A DNA stretch of 64,000 nucleotides, taken from positions 1,893,426-1,957,425 of the forward strand of contig NZ_CP118753.2 in NCBI RefSeq assembly GCF_034480035.2. The letters run 5' to 3'. Positions within the stretch are counted from its first letter, which is position 1, and the number at the start of each line of letters is the position of its first letter. A program made the position numbers and the translations under genes. Source of the DNA: Methanosphaera sp. ISO3-F5. GTDB lineage: Archaea; Methanobacteriota; Methanobacteria; Methanobacteriales; Methanobacteriaceae. Shown here piece by piece: positions 27,291 to 37,724 of this stretch. The notes under the pieces are model-generated. The model ran no database searches, was not told the DNA's origin, and saw only the letters and a list, made by a program, of their open reading frames with translations.

Positions 27291-28022
27291 ATGAATGTTG
27301 AAAATTATATTAATGAAACTTTAAAAGATCATAAATTACACTTCACACTAATCGATCCTGACGAACAAACACCAGAAGAAGCAGTAACCATAGCCAAAGA
27401 AGCCCAAAGAGCAAACAGTGACGGCATACTAGTAGGCGGTTCCATAACAGACCAGGACGATTTAAACCTCACAGTAAAAGCATTAAAAGAAAACGTGGAC
27501 TTACCAGTAGTACTATTTCCAGGAAATATTAGTGGAGTAAGCAAATATGCAGATGCACTACTATTCATGAGTTTACTAAACTCAACAAACCCATACTGGA
27601 TAACAGGAGCACAAGCATTATCCGCACCATCTATCAAAAAAATGGGCATAGAAACAATTCCAATGGGATACCTCATAATAGAACCTGGAGGAACAGTAGG
27701 ATGGGTAGGTGATGCAAAGCCAGTACCACGAAAAAAATCAGACCTAGCACTAGCATACTCCATGGCAGCAGAATTCATGGGAATGAGAGTAATCTACCTG
27801 GAAGCAGGTTCCGGAGCAGATTCACACATACCACTAGACTTCATTGTAAAAGTAAAAAAATTAACCAATCTCATAGTCATAGTGGGTGGAGGTATAAGAA
27901 CCGCAAAAGATGCACAGGAAGTCAGTCAAGCAGGTGCAGACATAGTAATCACAGGAACCGTTGTAGAAGAAACAGAGGATACCTATAACAAGATTAAAGA
28001 ATTAACTGATGCAATACATTAA
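27291..28022 (+). CDS. Geranylgeranylglyceryl phosphate synthase
   Basis: This 243-residue TIM-barrel protein of the GGGPS/PcrB family has FTLIDPDEQTPEEA, SDGILVGGSI, LPVVLFPGNISGVSKYADA, IPMGYLIIEPGGTVGWVGDA, VIYLEAGSGAD and IVIVGGGIRTAKDA (phosphate-binding loops). It joins geranylgeranyl diphosphate to glycerol-1-phosphate, the first ether bond of archaeal membrane lipids. It stands alone, with an AT-rich promoter region upstream. Confidence 0.95.
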   Translation: MNVENYINETLKDHKLHFTLIDPDEQTPEEAVTIAKEAQRANSDGILVGGSITDQDDLNLTVKALKENVDLPVVLFPGNISGVSKYADALLFMSLLNSTNPYWITGAQALSAPSIKKMGIETIPMGYLIIEPGGTVGWVGDAKPVPRKKSDLALAYSMAAEFMGMRVIYLEAGSGADSHIPLDFIVKVKKLTNLIVIVGGGIRTAKDAQEVSQAGADIVITGTVVEETEDTYNKIKELTDAIH

Positions 28023-28248
28023 TTCTCTAAAAATTTATTTTTTCTTCTTTTTTTAGCATTAGGTAGTGTAACAATTATCGTGTTTTTAGGATAATTGTTA
28101 TGGGCCACTTTAATTCAATTTTAATTTCAGTATTCTATTTCTTAATTTGTATTCATTATCAAGATAAAGAAATATAAGACACTCACTAATTAGTAGAGCT
28201 TGTAAAAATCAATATCATTTTTGATAAAATAAACTAATTAATTAATTA

Positions 28249-28908
28249 TTATCCCATTGTTTTCTTAATTTTAAGATATTCTTCATAATGATTAATATTT
28301 AATAATTCAAGTTCGTTTTCTTCTTTTATTGCATAGAATTCAACGTTATCCTTAATCATTTCTCTAAGTATTGGGTTTAGGTTATCATCTTTGTCATAAA
28401 TGTATCTGTATAATAGTTTTCCATAACAGCAGAATGGCATTCCAAGTCCCTCGGCCGTATCTAGTTTTCCTGTTTTTCTTCGTCTTAATATGCTTATAGT
28501 ATTCTCTGGGTGTTCTGATTCTCTTAGTACTTTTATCATATTGTTTATTGTTTTTGTTGTTAAGGTTGGCTGGTCTGCTGCTGCATATAAATAATACTTA
28601 TCCTGCCCGTTTTTCAAGGCATTTTCAATAGTTTTTGACAAGCCTACTTCTGGATTTTCATTAATGCTGATATTCACCTTGTCCTCTAGGGAATATTCTC
28701 GTAGTATGTTAAGTATTTCTTCCTTATGATGTCCTAAGCAAACAGTTACCTCTTCTATTTCTGATGCAAATATCTTTTCAAGAGTATGTACTAGTATCGG
28801 CTTATTGTTCAGTTCTAATCGTAGCTTATGCACGGGTTTCTTGTTCATCTTTTTAAAATCGTTTATCATTCTGGAGTTTTTACCAGCTGCTGTTACTATA
28901 GCATCCAT
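28249..28908 (-). CDS. MobA-like NTP transferase
   Basis: This 219-residue protein starts MDAIVTAAGKNSRM (nucleotide-binding loop of the NTP_transf_3 family), followed by LELNNKPILVHTLEKI and YLYAAADQPTLTTKTI, where AADQP is the metal-binding segment of MobA/MocA-like enzymes. It could be a molybdenum-cofactor nucleotidyltransferase or the archaeal cobinamide-phosphate guanylyltransferase type (CobY). The sequence alone does not separate these, so no symbol is given. Confidence 0.8.
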   Translation of the reverse strand: MDAIVTAAGKNSRMINDFKKMNKKPVHKLRLELNNKPILVHTLEKIFASEIEEVTVCLGHHKEEILNILREYSLEDKVNISINENPEVGLSKTIENALKNGQDKYYLYAAADQPTLTTKTINNMIKVLRESEHPENTISILRRRKTGKLDTAEGLGMPFCCYGKLLYRYIYDKDDNLNPILREMIKDNVEFYAIKEENELELLNINHYEEYLKIKKTMG

Positions 28909-28986
28909 ATTATATCACTCATAAAAAAAAATTTATATAAAAAAAGGTTTGTTTTTGGGGGGTTATCTATTTTTTTTTCTTATTAT

Positions 28987-30225
28987 TTATTCTGAAGTTG
29001 TGCTTACATCAGTAGTGTTGTTTGCACTTGTCGTGTTGTTCGCACTGGTTGAATTATCTACAAGTTGATAGACTTCAGTATGGATGGTAGTGTCTCCACT
29101 AGATCCTGTAGTCCACATTTTAACTATCACAGGGTAATCATTCACATTACTTAAGCCCACATCAATTGTTGGCCTGTATTCGTAGAGGATGGATTCATAG
29201 TCACCTGACATACCGACTGGTAATGGATTGTCTAATGATAACCATGCTTCTCTTAATGATCTTCCTGCCGGACATACACCGTGTGTAGCTGAACCTGATG
29301 CTGCTTCTGCTTCTGGGATAGATGTGAAGCTAACTCTATCTTTTCCGTGTGCTGTACTATTTCCTGGTACGAATGTACCATTCCATCCTCTTGCAAATTC
29401 TCTGGCATTTGCTGCACGAATTTCTGTAGGATATTCAGCTAGGTATTCAAGATAACTTGTTCCACTACTTACTTTAACTAATGATGCATTATTATCATAT
29501 ACTAGTACAGGGTTGCCTGGTGTGTAGTCAAGCATGTATTTGTAAACGTCTTCACCGAATAGGCGTGTGATGTTATCTTTACCGTGAACGCCTGGTCTGT
29601 TGTCACTAAATCCTCCAAGATAGTAATCTACTGTCATGTTACTACCTTCTTTAGCATCTTCTGCCCAGGATTTTATTTCGGCTGCTGATACGTAATCAAT
29701 AGGAACGGAGTCATTATTAATATCTTTAATAGCTACTGTGTTTATTGTTTCATTATTTTTAACTAATTTAATGTTTTCTCCGTCTTTAACTGCTACGGTA
29801 TCAGAATATTTGTGTGCCCAAAGGATTTCATTTGTCTTTTCGACAGTAATTTCCCCTTTTTCATCAACTACAGCTTTACCTATTCCATCTAGTTCATCGG
29901 ATATGTGTCCGTCTGATGTTATGTATTTTTCATTTTTTATAACATTTTTTGGTGCAGCACCGGTTATTATTGATGTTGCAAATGTTACCACATCTCCTCG
30001 TCCTAAAGGTCTGAGGATGTTCAGAGGATTGGAAGCTATAGGTTCTTTCCGGATGTTAGCATTATCTACTAGTACATCTCCTTTAACAACTGTAGATCCA
30101 TTTTCGACAAGTACTGCGTCATTTACAGGTGTTGAACTTGTAATTGTATGGCACAGAACTCCTGAAGCAAGCACTGTGATAATCAGTACTCCAATTAACA
30201 AATAAGGACTTGTTAGTTTTGCCAT
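28987..30225 (-). CDS. Predicted secreted/membrane-anchored protein of unknown function
   Basis: This 412-residue protein has an N-terminal membrane helix (YLLIGVLIITVLASGVLC) and an extracellular remainder with an N-glycosylation-rich tail (TSANNTTSANNTTDVSTTSE). The core contains two copies of an H-G-K-D motif (GVHGKDNITRLFG and STAHGKDRVSFTS), ANAREFARGWNGTF, and SATHGVCPAGRSLREAWL with a Cys next to His-Gly. These look like catalytic or binding residues, but no known family was recognised. It lies near the Mur ligase and other envelope genes, so a cell-surface role is plausible. Confidence 0.75.
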   Translation of the reverse strand: MAKLTSPYLLIGVLIITVLASGVLCHTITSSTPVNDAVLVENGSTVVKGDVLVDNANIRKEPIASNPLNILRPLGRGDVVTFATSIITGAAPKNVIKNEKYITSDGHISDELDGIGKAVVDEKGEITVEKTNEILWAHKYSDTVAVKDGENIKLVKNNETINTVAIKDINNDSVPIDYVSAAEIKSWAEDAKEGSNMTVDYYLGGFSDNRPGVHGKDNITRLFGEDVYKYMLDYTPGNPVLVYDNNASLVKVSSGTSYLEYLAEYPTEIRAANAREFARGWNGTFVPGNSTAHGKDRVSFTSIPEAEAASGSATHGVCPAGRSLREAWLSLDNPLPVGMSGDYESILYEYRPTIDVGLSNVNDYPVIVKMWTTGSSGDTTIHTEVYQLVDNSTSANNTTSANNTTDVSTTSE

Positions 30226-30346
30226 TTATTAATTAACCTCTTAAAAATGTATAATGTATTTAAAATTTTTTCATTAGTATATATTATATTGTTAATTATT
30301 TATATATTTATAGTGAATATATTAAAAAAAAAGATTAAACTGGGGC

Positions 30347-31570
30347 TTAATTCACCAGTTTAGATGTGATAAGGGTTATTTTTGACTGACCATTCCCGCC
30401 AATAAAAATCTTCTTATTATGCAGTGTTTCAATAAATTTAATGATGTCTTCAATATTTTTAATAACTCTTAAATCCTTATCATAACCCAACTTGTTAAGG
30501 TACTGAACATAATCATATGTAGTATCATCAAGTCCAGGGAATATTATTAAAGTGTCAGGGGAATATTTTTTAATGTAATCAAGAATATTAAACCTGCAAG
30601 TCTCATGTTTACGCGGAGTACCAATAATCACAGTATCAAAGCGTTCTTCATCCATAACTGCCCTAAGTGCATCAACATTATCAGTTTTTCCAGAAACTAT
30701 CTCATTGCTACCATAATCCAGTTTAACAGTTCTTCCCTCTACAGAGGTGAAAGATTCAAGAGATTTGATAATCCGAGTATCAGAAATTCCAAGCTCACAA
30801 CAAGCAATTCTTGCAGCCTCAGCATTCTGAAGATTAAACTTTCCAAACAAGTTCAATTCCCCATCATAACTATCAAAGAATAACGTTTTTGAACCCGTAT
30901 TTTCTAATTTTAAAAGATTATCATCATTACTGTTAAGAACTGCTACTTTGTCCTCGATAAAGCATCCAACTTCCTCAGTATAATGTTCAAGAGAATGATG
31001 AACATCCATATGATCAAAGCCAATATTAGTTACAACAACAAGATCAATATCAAATACATAATTACAGAAGTCAAGAGTCATATCACAAACTTCAATAACC
31101 ATATAATCATATTCATCCTCATTAGCCCTGAGCAGCAAATCATTATAACCGGAAAATCCTCCACCACCATTACCACCAAGAACCACATCATAACCTGCAT
31201 CAGAAAGTATCTGATAAATCATGTGACTGGTAGTGGTCTTACCATTAGTTCCCGTGACTGCAATGGTCTTAATATCTTTATGTTTGGTAAAAATATCACT
31301 AATAAACAGGCCACGATCAATAATGTTATGTGCAATTTCCTTATTAAACAGGCTCGGACTAACACTAACAGCATCAGACTTATAAATCTTGTCAAGATTA
31401 TGACTACCAATTTCCAAATCCAACAATTCATCATCAATACTGGCCTCATCTAGTAAATGTAAGTCAATATTCCTGTTAATATCTGAAGAATAAACATCAT
31501 AGCCTCTTTTTAATAAACTAATAGTTGCCTGTTGTCCCTCGACACCTAAACCAACAACACTAATGTGCAT
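30347..31570 (-). CDS. Mur ligase family protein, probably pseudomurein peptide ligase
   Basis: This 407-residue protein starts with a Rossmann loop (VVGLGVEGQQATISLLKRGY). The Mur ligase P-loop follows as TIAVTGTNGKTTTSHMIYQI, then VVVTNIGFDHMDVHHSLEHY (Mg2+-binding His) and GKFNLQNAEAARIACCELG. The C-terminal domain has the usual SFTSVEGRTVKLD. Bacterial homologues add amino acids to UDP-MurNAc. In Methanobacteriales, which make pseudomurein, homologues are thought to build the UDP-linked peptide. The exact amino acid added cannot be told from sequence. It is divergent from hypD. Confidence 0.88.
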   Translation of the reverse strand: MHISVVGLGVEGQQATISLLKRGYDVYSSDINRNIDLHLLDEASIDDELLDLEIGSHNLDKIYKSDAVSVSPSLFNKEIAHNIIDRGLFISDIFTKHKDIKTIAVTGTNGKTTTSHMIYQILSDAGYDVVLGGNGGGGFSGYNDLLLRANEDEYDYMVIEVCDMTLDFCNYVFDIDLVVVTNIGFDHMDVHHSLEHYTEEVGCFIEDKVAVLNSNDDNLLKLENTGSKTLFFDSYDGELNLFGKFNLQNAEAARIACCELGISDTRIIKSLESFTSVEGRTVKLDYGSNEIVSGKTDNVDALRAVMDEERFDTVIIGTPRKHETCRFNILDYIKKYSPDTLIIFPGLDDTTYDYVQYLNKLGYDKDLRVIKNIEDIIKFIETLHNKKIFIGGNGQSKITLITSKLVN

Positions 31571-31765
31571 TATTATTTACTCCTAAAAATATTATAATAT
31601 TATCTTTGCTACTACTCATATTTACATTTTAAACCAAAATACTAAAAGCCACATTTTAAATATATTGATTATAATAATAATTATCAGTGATTAAAGAATA
31701 AAACATAAACTAGTCATTCAATTATTTTAATAATTTAAAGAAATAATAGGGAGTTTTTGGTTTAA

Positions 31766-32815
31766 ATGAAAAATTTAACAAAAGATATTATAAAAAAAAT
31801 CAACGAAGTAAAACAACCAATGAAAATTATGCACGTATGCGGATCACACGAACACACAATAATGTATAACGGTATAAGATCAATGCTACCACCAGAAGTA
31901 GAAATAGTAGCAGGACCAGGATGCCCAGTATGCGTAGTACCAGCAAGAGAAATAGACGAATGCGTAGCACTAGCAGAACAAGGAGTAACAGTAACAATAT
32001 TCGGAGACATGCTCAGAGTACCAGGAACAGAAAAATCATTAGCAGACGCAAAAGCAGAAGGAGCAGATGTCAGAATAGTCTACGGAATAGGAAACGCAGT
32101 AGACCTGGCAAACGAAATAGACAATGATGTAGTATTCATGTCAGCAGGATTTGAAACAACAGCACCAACCACTGCAAGCGAAATGCTCAGTAATCCACCA
32201 GAAAACTTCTCAGTACTAAGCAGTCACAGACTAATACCACCAACACTAGACTTCCTAGTACACGACGAAGTAAAACTAGACGGACTAATAGAACCAGGAC
32301 ACGTATGTACAATAATAGGAACAAAACCATTCAATTACCTATCAGAAGACTACGGAATACCACAAGCAGTAGCAGGATTCAACCCACTAGACATACTATA
32401 CTCAATATACCTAATACTAAAACAGAAAAAAGAAGACAACCCAAGAGTACAAAACGAATACAAAAGAGCAGTACGTGAAGAAGGAAACGTAAAAGCAATA
32501 GCAGCAATGGACGAAGTATTCGAAGTAACAACCAAAGAATGGAGAGGATTCCCAGAAATACCAAACTCCATATACGAACTCAAAAAAGAATTCGATGACC
32601 ACAACGCCAGAAAAAAATATGACATGGACCTGCCAGACACACAAAACGTGCCACAAGGATGTATCTGCGGACCAATCCTAAGAGGAATGGCAAGACCAGA
32701 AGACTGCAAACTATTCCGCGGAGAATGCAACCCACTACACCCAATAGGAGCATGTATGGTAAGTAAAGAAGGAACATGTAACATAGCATACAGATACTCC
32801 AAGATGGATGACTAA
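31766..32815 (+). CDS. hypD: [NiFe]-hydrogenase maturation protein HypD
   Basis: This 349-residue protein has the HypD signatures: KIMHVCGSHEHTIM (catalytic Cys), VAGPGCPVCVVPAREI (redox Cys pair), FETTAPTTA, GFNPLDILYSIY, and the Fe-S ligands QGCICGPILRGMARPEDCKL with ECNPLHPIGACMVS. It is the scaffold on which HypC-bound iron receives its CN/CO ligands. HypE is encoded 18 kb away at 50892. A TldD/PmbA-family gene follows after 24 nt. Confidence 0.96.
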   Translation: MKNLTKDIIKKINEVKQPMKIMHVCGSHEHTIMYNGIRSMLPPEVEIVAGPGCPVCVVPAREIDECVALAEQGVTVTIFGDMLRVPGTEKSLADAKAEGADVRIVYGIGNAVDLANEIDNDVVFMSAGFETTAPTTASEMLSNPPENFSVLSSHRLIPPTLDFLVHDEVKLDGLIEPGHVCTIIGTKPFNYLSEDYGIPQAVAGFNPLDILYSIYLILKQKKEDNPRVQNEYKRAVREEGNVKAIAAMDEVFEVTTKEWRGFPEIPNSIYELKKEFDDHNARKKYDMDLPDTQNVPQGCICGPILRGMARPEDCKLFRGECNPLHPIGACMVSKEGTCNIAYRYSKMDD

Positions 32816-32839
32816 ACACAAAGTAGGAGAATAAAAAAC

Positions 32840-34150
32840 ATGGAAAATATAGTTGAAAACATAATAAACAAACTAACAAAACAAGTAGACTACTCAGAAG
32901 TATTCCTGGAACAAGAAAAATCAACAGAAGTATCAGTACTAAACGATGAAGTAAACTACGCAAAAGAAGAAGACATAACAGGGATAGGAGTACGAGTAAT
33001 AAACAACCAACAACAAGGATTCTCCTACACAACAAACATAAACAGGATAGATGAAGTAATACAACAAGCAATAAAAAACTCAAAACTAAACAATCCCGAC
33101 GAAAACCTCGCAATAATAGAAAAACCAGAAAAATACACAACAGTAAAAGGACTATATGACCCACGAATAGAAGACATCACACTACAAGAAGCAATACAAA
33201 CATGCAACAACATAATAAGCATGGTAAAAGAAGAAGAATGCCAGCCAACATCAGCAGAATATGAAGTAGCAACAGGAAAAACAATACTAGCAAACTCCAA
33301 TGGAGTATTCGTATCAGAAGAACAGACAAGCTCAGGAATATCAGTATCATTAAACGCCCCAGAAGATGAAGGATACTCAAGTGCATACGAATACGATGTA
33401 AGTCACACAACAGACCTCGACATAGAAAGAGTAGTACAGGAATCCACAAACCTCGCAAAAAACTCCAGGGGAGGAAAAGCAACACAAACAAGAACAACCA
33501 CAGTAATACTAGACTACTTCGCATTAACAGGACTACTTGGAACATTCTTCTCAGCACTAAGCAGTGAAAACACACAAAGAGGAAGATCATACTTCCAAGA
33601 CAAACTAGGACAACAAGTAGCAAACGAATCATTCTCATTATATGATGATGCAACAATACCAGGAGCAAACGCATCATCCAAATTTGATGATGAAGGAACA
33701 CCATCAGAAAAAACAGAACTAATCAAAGACGGAGTACTAAACAGTTTCATCTACGACACATACCATGCAAACAAGGAAGAAGGAAATGTTAAAACAACCG
33801 CAAACGCTTCAAGGTCCGGATTTAACTCAGTACCTCACGTTGGATTCACAAACTTACAACTGGACTTTAAAGAAAAAACAGACCTAACAGAAATCAAAGA
33901 AGCAATAACAGTAAACAGTGTAATGGGAGCACATACGGCAAACCCAATAACTGGTGACTTCTCAGTAGAAGCACGAAATGCTTTTGAAATAAAAAATGGT
34001 GAAATAAAAAATCCAATCAAAAAGGCAATGATATCTGGTAACATCTTTGACATAATAAAAACAGCAACAGCACTAAACAGTCAAACAAGACAGGTAGGAT
34101 CCTGTATAACACCGAAGGTAATTGCAGAAAATCTAAGAGTAATAGGATAA
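32840..34150 (+). CDS. TldD/PmbA family protein (TldE/PmbA-like subunit)
   Basis: This 436-residue protein has the PmbA/TldE pattern: GIGVRVINNQQQGFSYT, the domain with TVILDYFALTGLLGTF, IPGANASSKFDDEGTPSEKT, GVLNSFIYDTYHANKEE, and the ending SPITGDF-like NPITGDFSVEARNAFEIKNG. The HExxxH metalloprotease motif of TldD is absent, which identifies it as the non-catalytic TldE-type partner. TldD/TldE act together as a protease on modified peptides and proteins. No tldD is visible in the window. Confidence 0.88.
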   Translation: MENIVENIINKLTKQVDYSEVFLEQEKSTEVSVLNDEVNYAKEEDITGIGVRVINNQQQGFSYTTNINRIDEVIQQAIKNSKLNNPDENLAIIEKPEKYTTVKGLYDPRIEDITLQEAIQTCNNIISMVKEEECQPTSAEYEVATGKTILANSNGVFVSEEQTSSGISVSLNAPEDEGYSSAYEYDVSHTTDLDIERVVQESTNLAKNSRGGKATQTRTTTVILDYFALTGLLGTFFSALSSENTQRGRSYFQDKLGQQVANESFSLYDDATIPGANASSKFDDEGTPSEKTELIKDGVLNSFIYDTYHANKEEGNVKTTANASRSGFNSVPHVGFTNLQLDFKEKTDLTEIKEAITVNSVMGAHTANPITGDFSVEARNAFEIKNGEIKNPIKKAMISGNIFDIIKTATALNSQTRQVGSCITPKVIAENLRVIG

Positions 34151-34630
34151 TAAGAATATACATTAACCTTATTATACTCTTCTTTCACGGGAAGTAAATA
34201 ATTATTCCTTCTTCAACATCTCCTAATTCCAATAAAATCCCCATACATTTATTATTCAATAATGTTTCTAAACTCTAAAGTGTATGACTATTGTGATTAT
34301 TTTTTTACTTAACTAATATATTATATACATTAAATCACTTCCTTATAATATCCTATTTTTATTATATGATTGGAGAATATGTGCCCTTCTGAAGAATCTA
34401 GGATAATGAAAAATCCCTATTTTATTAGATTAATCAGAAATTTATACTAATTTTTAATTTTTTTAAACAAAAACATGAGAATTTAAATATTATAAAAAAT
34501 ATAATAATATGTAATATAAAATTCCAGTCATTAATATAAATGGATACAAACGTTCAGGGTAATAGATTTTTTAATAAATTTTATCCATATCATTTAACAA
34601 TATTTTAAACAACTAAAAGGAGTCGAGTAA
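34151..34630. other. Intergenic region, no feature seen
   Basis: 480 bp of AT-rich sequence between the TldE-like gene and the zinc-ribbon gene. No frame with a ribosome site or strong hairpin was found. The 3' part must contain the promoter of the downstream gene. Confidence 0.5.
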
Positions 34631-35995
34631 ATGTTTTGTAAAAAATGTGGGTCACAATTAAACGAAGGCGACGCATTCTGTGCTAAATGTGGAGCAAAAG
34701 TAAACGAAGAAATTAAAAAAGAAGAATATGATCCTCTAGTTGCACTAGACAAAGGAGAATCCATAGAAGAAGATGTAATATGGCAAGAAGCACCAATAGA
34801 TGAAGAATCAATCATAATAAAAAATACAGGAATTGAACCAAAAGCAGAACCAGTTATGGGCGAAATAGATGACTCATTACAAGTAGTTGAGAAAAAAGAA
34901 TCTAACTTCAAAGAAAATGTAAGTCAGGGAATAAGAGCAGCAAAAGCAACAATAGCAAATCCAATAAAACCAAGAAAAAGAAGTAAACCAACAACACCAA
35001 AACCATCAATAACTCCTGAAGAAGTAATAATCCCAGAAACAAAAACAGAAAACATACAAGAAACCATACCACAAGAAACAGTACAAACAACACAACAAGT
35101 AGTAACAGAAACAATACAAGAAGAACCAGTAGTAACAGAACCAGTAGTAACAGAAGCAGTACAAGAAGCACCAGTAGTAGAAGAAACTGTTGTAGAAGAA
35201 CCAGTAGTTACAGAAACAGTAACAGAAGAAGTTCCAACAGATACTGTAGTAGCAAATGATGAAGTTGTAGATATATTTGATGATTTTATAGTGGATGATT
35301 CATTTACACTAGAAGATGAATCACCACTAATAACACCAGATCATGTTGAGGAACCAGCTCCTGAACCAGTAGTGGAACAGGTACCAGAACCAGCAGCAGA
35401 ACCAGTACCAGAACCAGTACCAGAACCAGTACCAGAACCAGTAGTAGAACAGGCACCAATAATCGAAGAAGCACCAACACAAAAAATAGTACCACAAGAA
35501 GTCACACCAAAACAAGCAACATTCGAAGAAATACCAGAACCAGTCATAAAACAAGAACCAACAATCCAAACACCAAAACCAGAACCAATAATTCCAACAA
35601 TACAAAAACCAGAAACAAAACCAGAACCACAACCACAAACAGTACCAAAAGCAGTAACACCAACAAAAACAGAACCAGAACAAATAGACCTAGAAGAACT
35701 AGTAAACGAAGACAATGACACACCAATAATAAACTCAATAAAAGAATCAAGAAACCAAAACCAAGTAATCAAAAAGAAAACCACAAAACCACAAGTAGAA
35801 GTAAACGAAGCAGACGAGGAAATAAAATCCAAATTCAACACAAAACTAGACGATGAACTAATCGACGAATCATTTGACGTAGACGAAAACATCAACTCAA
35901 TAACAAGCAGAATAACAACAATACTAATAATAATACTCATACTAATAATCGCAGTAGTAGTAGCAACATTCCTATTACAAAACATAGGGTTATAA
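34631..35995 (+). CDS. Zinc-ribbon protein with long Pro/Glu/Val repeats and a C-terminal membrane anchor
   Basis: This 454-residue protein begins with a zinc ribbon (MFCKKCGSQLNEGDAFCAKC). A long disordered acidic region follows, dominated by EEPVVTEPVV and PEPVPEPVPEPV repeats (residues ~150-270), then PKPEPIIPTIQKPE. It ends in a single membrane helix (ITTILIIILILIIAVVVATF). The layout is that of a tail-anchored protein with a cytoplasmic zinc ribbon on a flexible stalk. Function is unknown. The repeats may vary in number between strains. Confidence 0.8.
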   Translation: MFCKKCGSQLNEGDAFCAKCGAKVNEEIKKEEYDPLVALDKGESIEEDVIWQEAPIDEESIIIKNTGIEPKAEPVMGEIDDSLQVVEKKESNFKENVSQGIRAAKATIANPIKPRKRSKPTTPKPSITPEEVIIPETKTENIQETIPQETVQTTQQVVTETIQEEPVVTEPVVTEAVQEAPVVEETVVEEPVVTETVTEEVPTDTVVANDEVVDIFDDFIVDDSFTLEDESPLITPDHVEEPAPEPVVEQVPEPAAEPVPEPVPEPVPEPVVEQAPIIEEAPTQKIVPQEVTPKQATFEEIPEPVIKQEPTIQTPKPEPIIPTIQKPETKPEPQPQTVPKAVTPTKTEPEQIDLEELVNEDNDTPIINSIKESRNQNQVIKKKTTKPQVEVNEADEEIKSKFNTKLDDELIDESFDVDENINSITSRITTILIIILILIIAVVVATFLLQNIGL

Positions 35996-36068
35996 AACCA
36001 AAAAAAGAATATTACCACCATCAAAACAATTTTTTTTTTTAAACAATAATCCCAAGATGTGATGAAAA

Positions 36069-37724
36069 ATGATATTCGAAGAAAGACGAAATGACATATC
36101 ACGTATAAACGAGATAGTACGTGTACTCATAAAATACGGATTCGAATCATTAACATCATACATCGTAAACAGAAACAAAGCACCATTCTCAAACGAAGAC
36201 ATATCAGAAGAAATACCAAACGACTACACAGTAAGAATAAGATACGTGCTAGAAGAACTGGGAACAACATTCATCAAACTAGGACAAACACTAAGCACAT
36301 ACCCAGAACTCATAGGATTTGAACTAGCAGAAGAACTAACCCACCTACAAGAATCAGCACCAATAGACGATTACGAAACAGTAAAAGAAATAATAGAAAC
36401 AGAATTTTCAAAACCAATAAATGAAATATTCGAAGACTTCAGCGAAGAACCAATAGCATCAGCAAGTGTAGGACAAGTACACACAGCACTCATAAACAAC
36501 GAAAAAGTAGCAGTAAAAGTACAACACCCAGGACTAGAACAAACACTAAAAAGTGACATACGCATAATGAAAATAATAGCAAACCGGATAGATAACAGTT
36601 TAGACATAGCAAAATCATACAACCTACCAGGATTAGTAGAAGTATTTGAAAGAGACATAAAAAAAGAAATAGACTACAAATTCGAGGCAATGAACGCAAT
36701 ACACCTGAGAGACCTACTAAAAAAAGATCCAGTATACATACCAGAAATACACATGGAATACACCACCAAAAAAGTACTAACAATGGAATACCTAGACGGA
36801 GTAAGCTTAAACAAAGTACTAAAATCAGACGATGAAAAATATGACAAAAAACAAATAGCACTACAAGGAGCAGACTCCTTCATCAAACAAATATTACTAT
36901 ACGGATTTTATCATGCAGACCCACACCCAGGAAACATATTTGTACTAGAAGACAACCAACTCTCATTCGTAGACTTCGGAATGATGGGACACTTAGACAA
37001 TGACCTAAGAGAAGACCTAGCACAACTATTCATATTCATATCCGAAGGAGACGCCAAACTACTCACAAAACAACTAATCTACATGGGAATAATAGAAGAC
37101 TCAGTAGAATACAAGGAAGTAGAATACGAGATAATGCAACTATTAGACCAATACTATGGAATGCAATTCAATGACATATCAGGAGTACTAAGAGGACTAA
37201 TCGAAAACGACCTACTAAACGAATACGGAGTAATCCTACCCCGAGACCTGATGATGGTAATAAGAACACTATCAATGATAGACGACATAGGAAAATCATT
37301 ATACCCAGACTTCAACACAACAGAAATAGTAAAACCATACGCACTACGAATGCTGGTAAACACACTACACCCAAAAAGAGCATTCCTCAAAGGAACATCC
37401 GCATTCATGGACATACAACACCTAGCCAAAAGACTACCAGAATCACTACTAAACTTCTTCAGCATAGTAGAAGAAGGACACCTGAAAATATCCATAGACC
37501 AAGCAGAACTAACAACAATCGACAGACTAGTATCCAGAATAGTAAACGAAGTCATACTAGCCATAATAACAGCAGCACTACTAATGGGATCATCACTCAT
37601 AATGGGCATAGAAACCGAACTAAAAATATGGGGATACCCAGTACTAGGATTCGTAGGATTCACATTCAGCGCAATATTCGGAGTAATACTGATGATCCTC
37701 ATCATAAGAGGCGGAAACTACTAG
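36069..37724 (+). CDS. AarF/UbiB (ABC1) family atypical kinase
   Basis: This 551-residue protein has the family motifs: LGTTFIKLGQTLSTYPELIG (KxGQ), PIASASVGQVHTALINN (Ala-rich loop), KVAVKVQHPGLEQTLKSDIR, YGFYHADPHPGNIFV (catalytic loop) and LSFVDFGMMGHLDNDLRE (DFG). Two C-terminal membrane helices anchor it. UbiB-like proteins in bacteria and mitochondria support ubiquinone synthesis. Methanogens lack ubiquinone, so the archaeal role is unknown, perhaps in isoprenoid lipid handling. Confidence 0.92.
   Translation: MIFEERRNDISRINEIVRVLIKYGFESLTSYIVNRNKAPFSNEDISEEIPNDYTVRIRYVLEELGTTFIKLGQTLSTYPELIGFELAEELTHLQESAPIDDYETVKEIIETEFSKPINEIFEDFSEEPIASASVGQVHTALINNEKVAVKVQHPGLEQTLKSDIRIMKIIANRIDNSLDIAKSYNLPGLVEVFERDIKKEIDYKFEAMNAIHLRDLLKKDPVYIPEIHMEYTTKKVLTMEYLDGVSLNKVLKSDDEKYDKKQIALQGADSFIKQILLYGFYHADPHPGNIFVLEDNQLSFVDFGMMGHLDNDLREDLAQLFIFISEGDAKLLTKQLIYMGIIEDSVEYKEVEYEIMQLLDQYYGMQFNDISGVLRGLIENDLLNEYGVILPRDLMMVIRTLSMIDDIGKSLYPDFNTTEIVKPYALRMLVNTLHPKRAFLKGTSAFMDIQHLAKRLPESLLNFFSIVEEGHLKISIDQAELTTIDRLVSRIVNEVILAIITAALLMGSSLIMGIETELKIWGYPVLGFVGFTFSAIFGVILMILIIRGGNY

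Noticed and set aside
35341-36102. Minus-strand frame of 253 codons
   Set aside because: Antisense to the PEPV repeats of the zinc-ribbon gene; no ribosome site and no family pattern.
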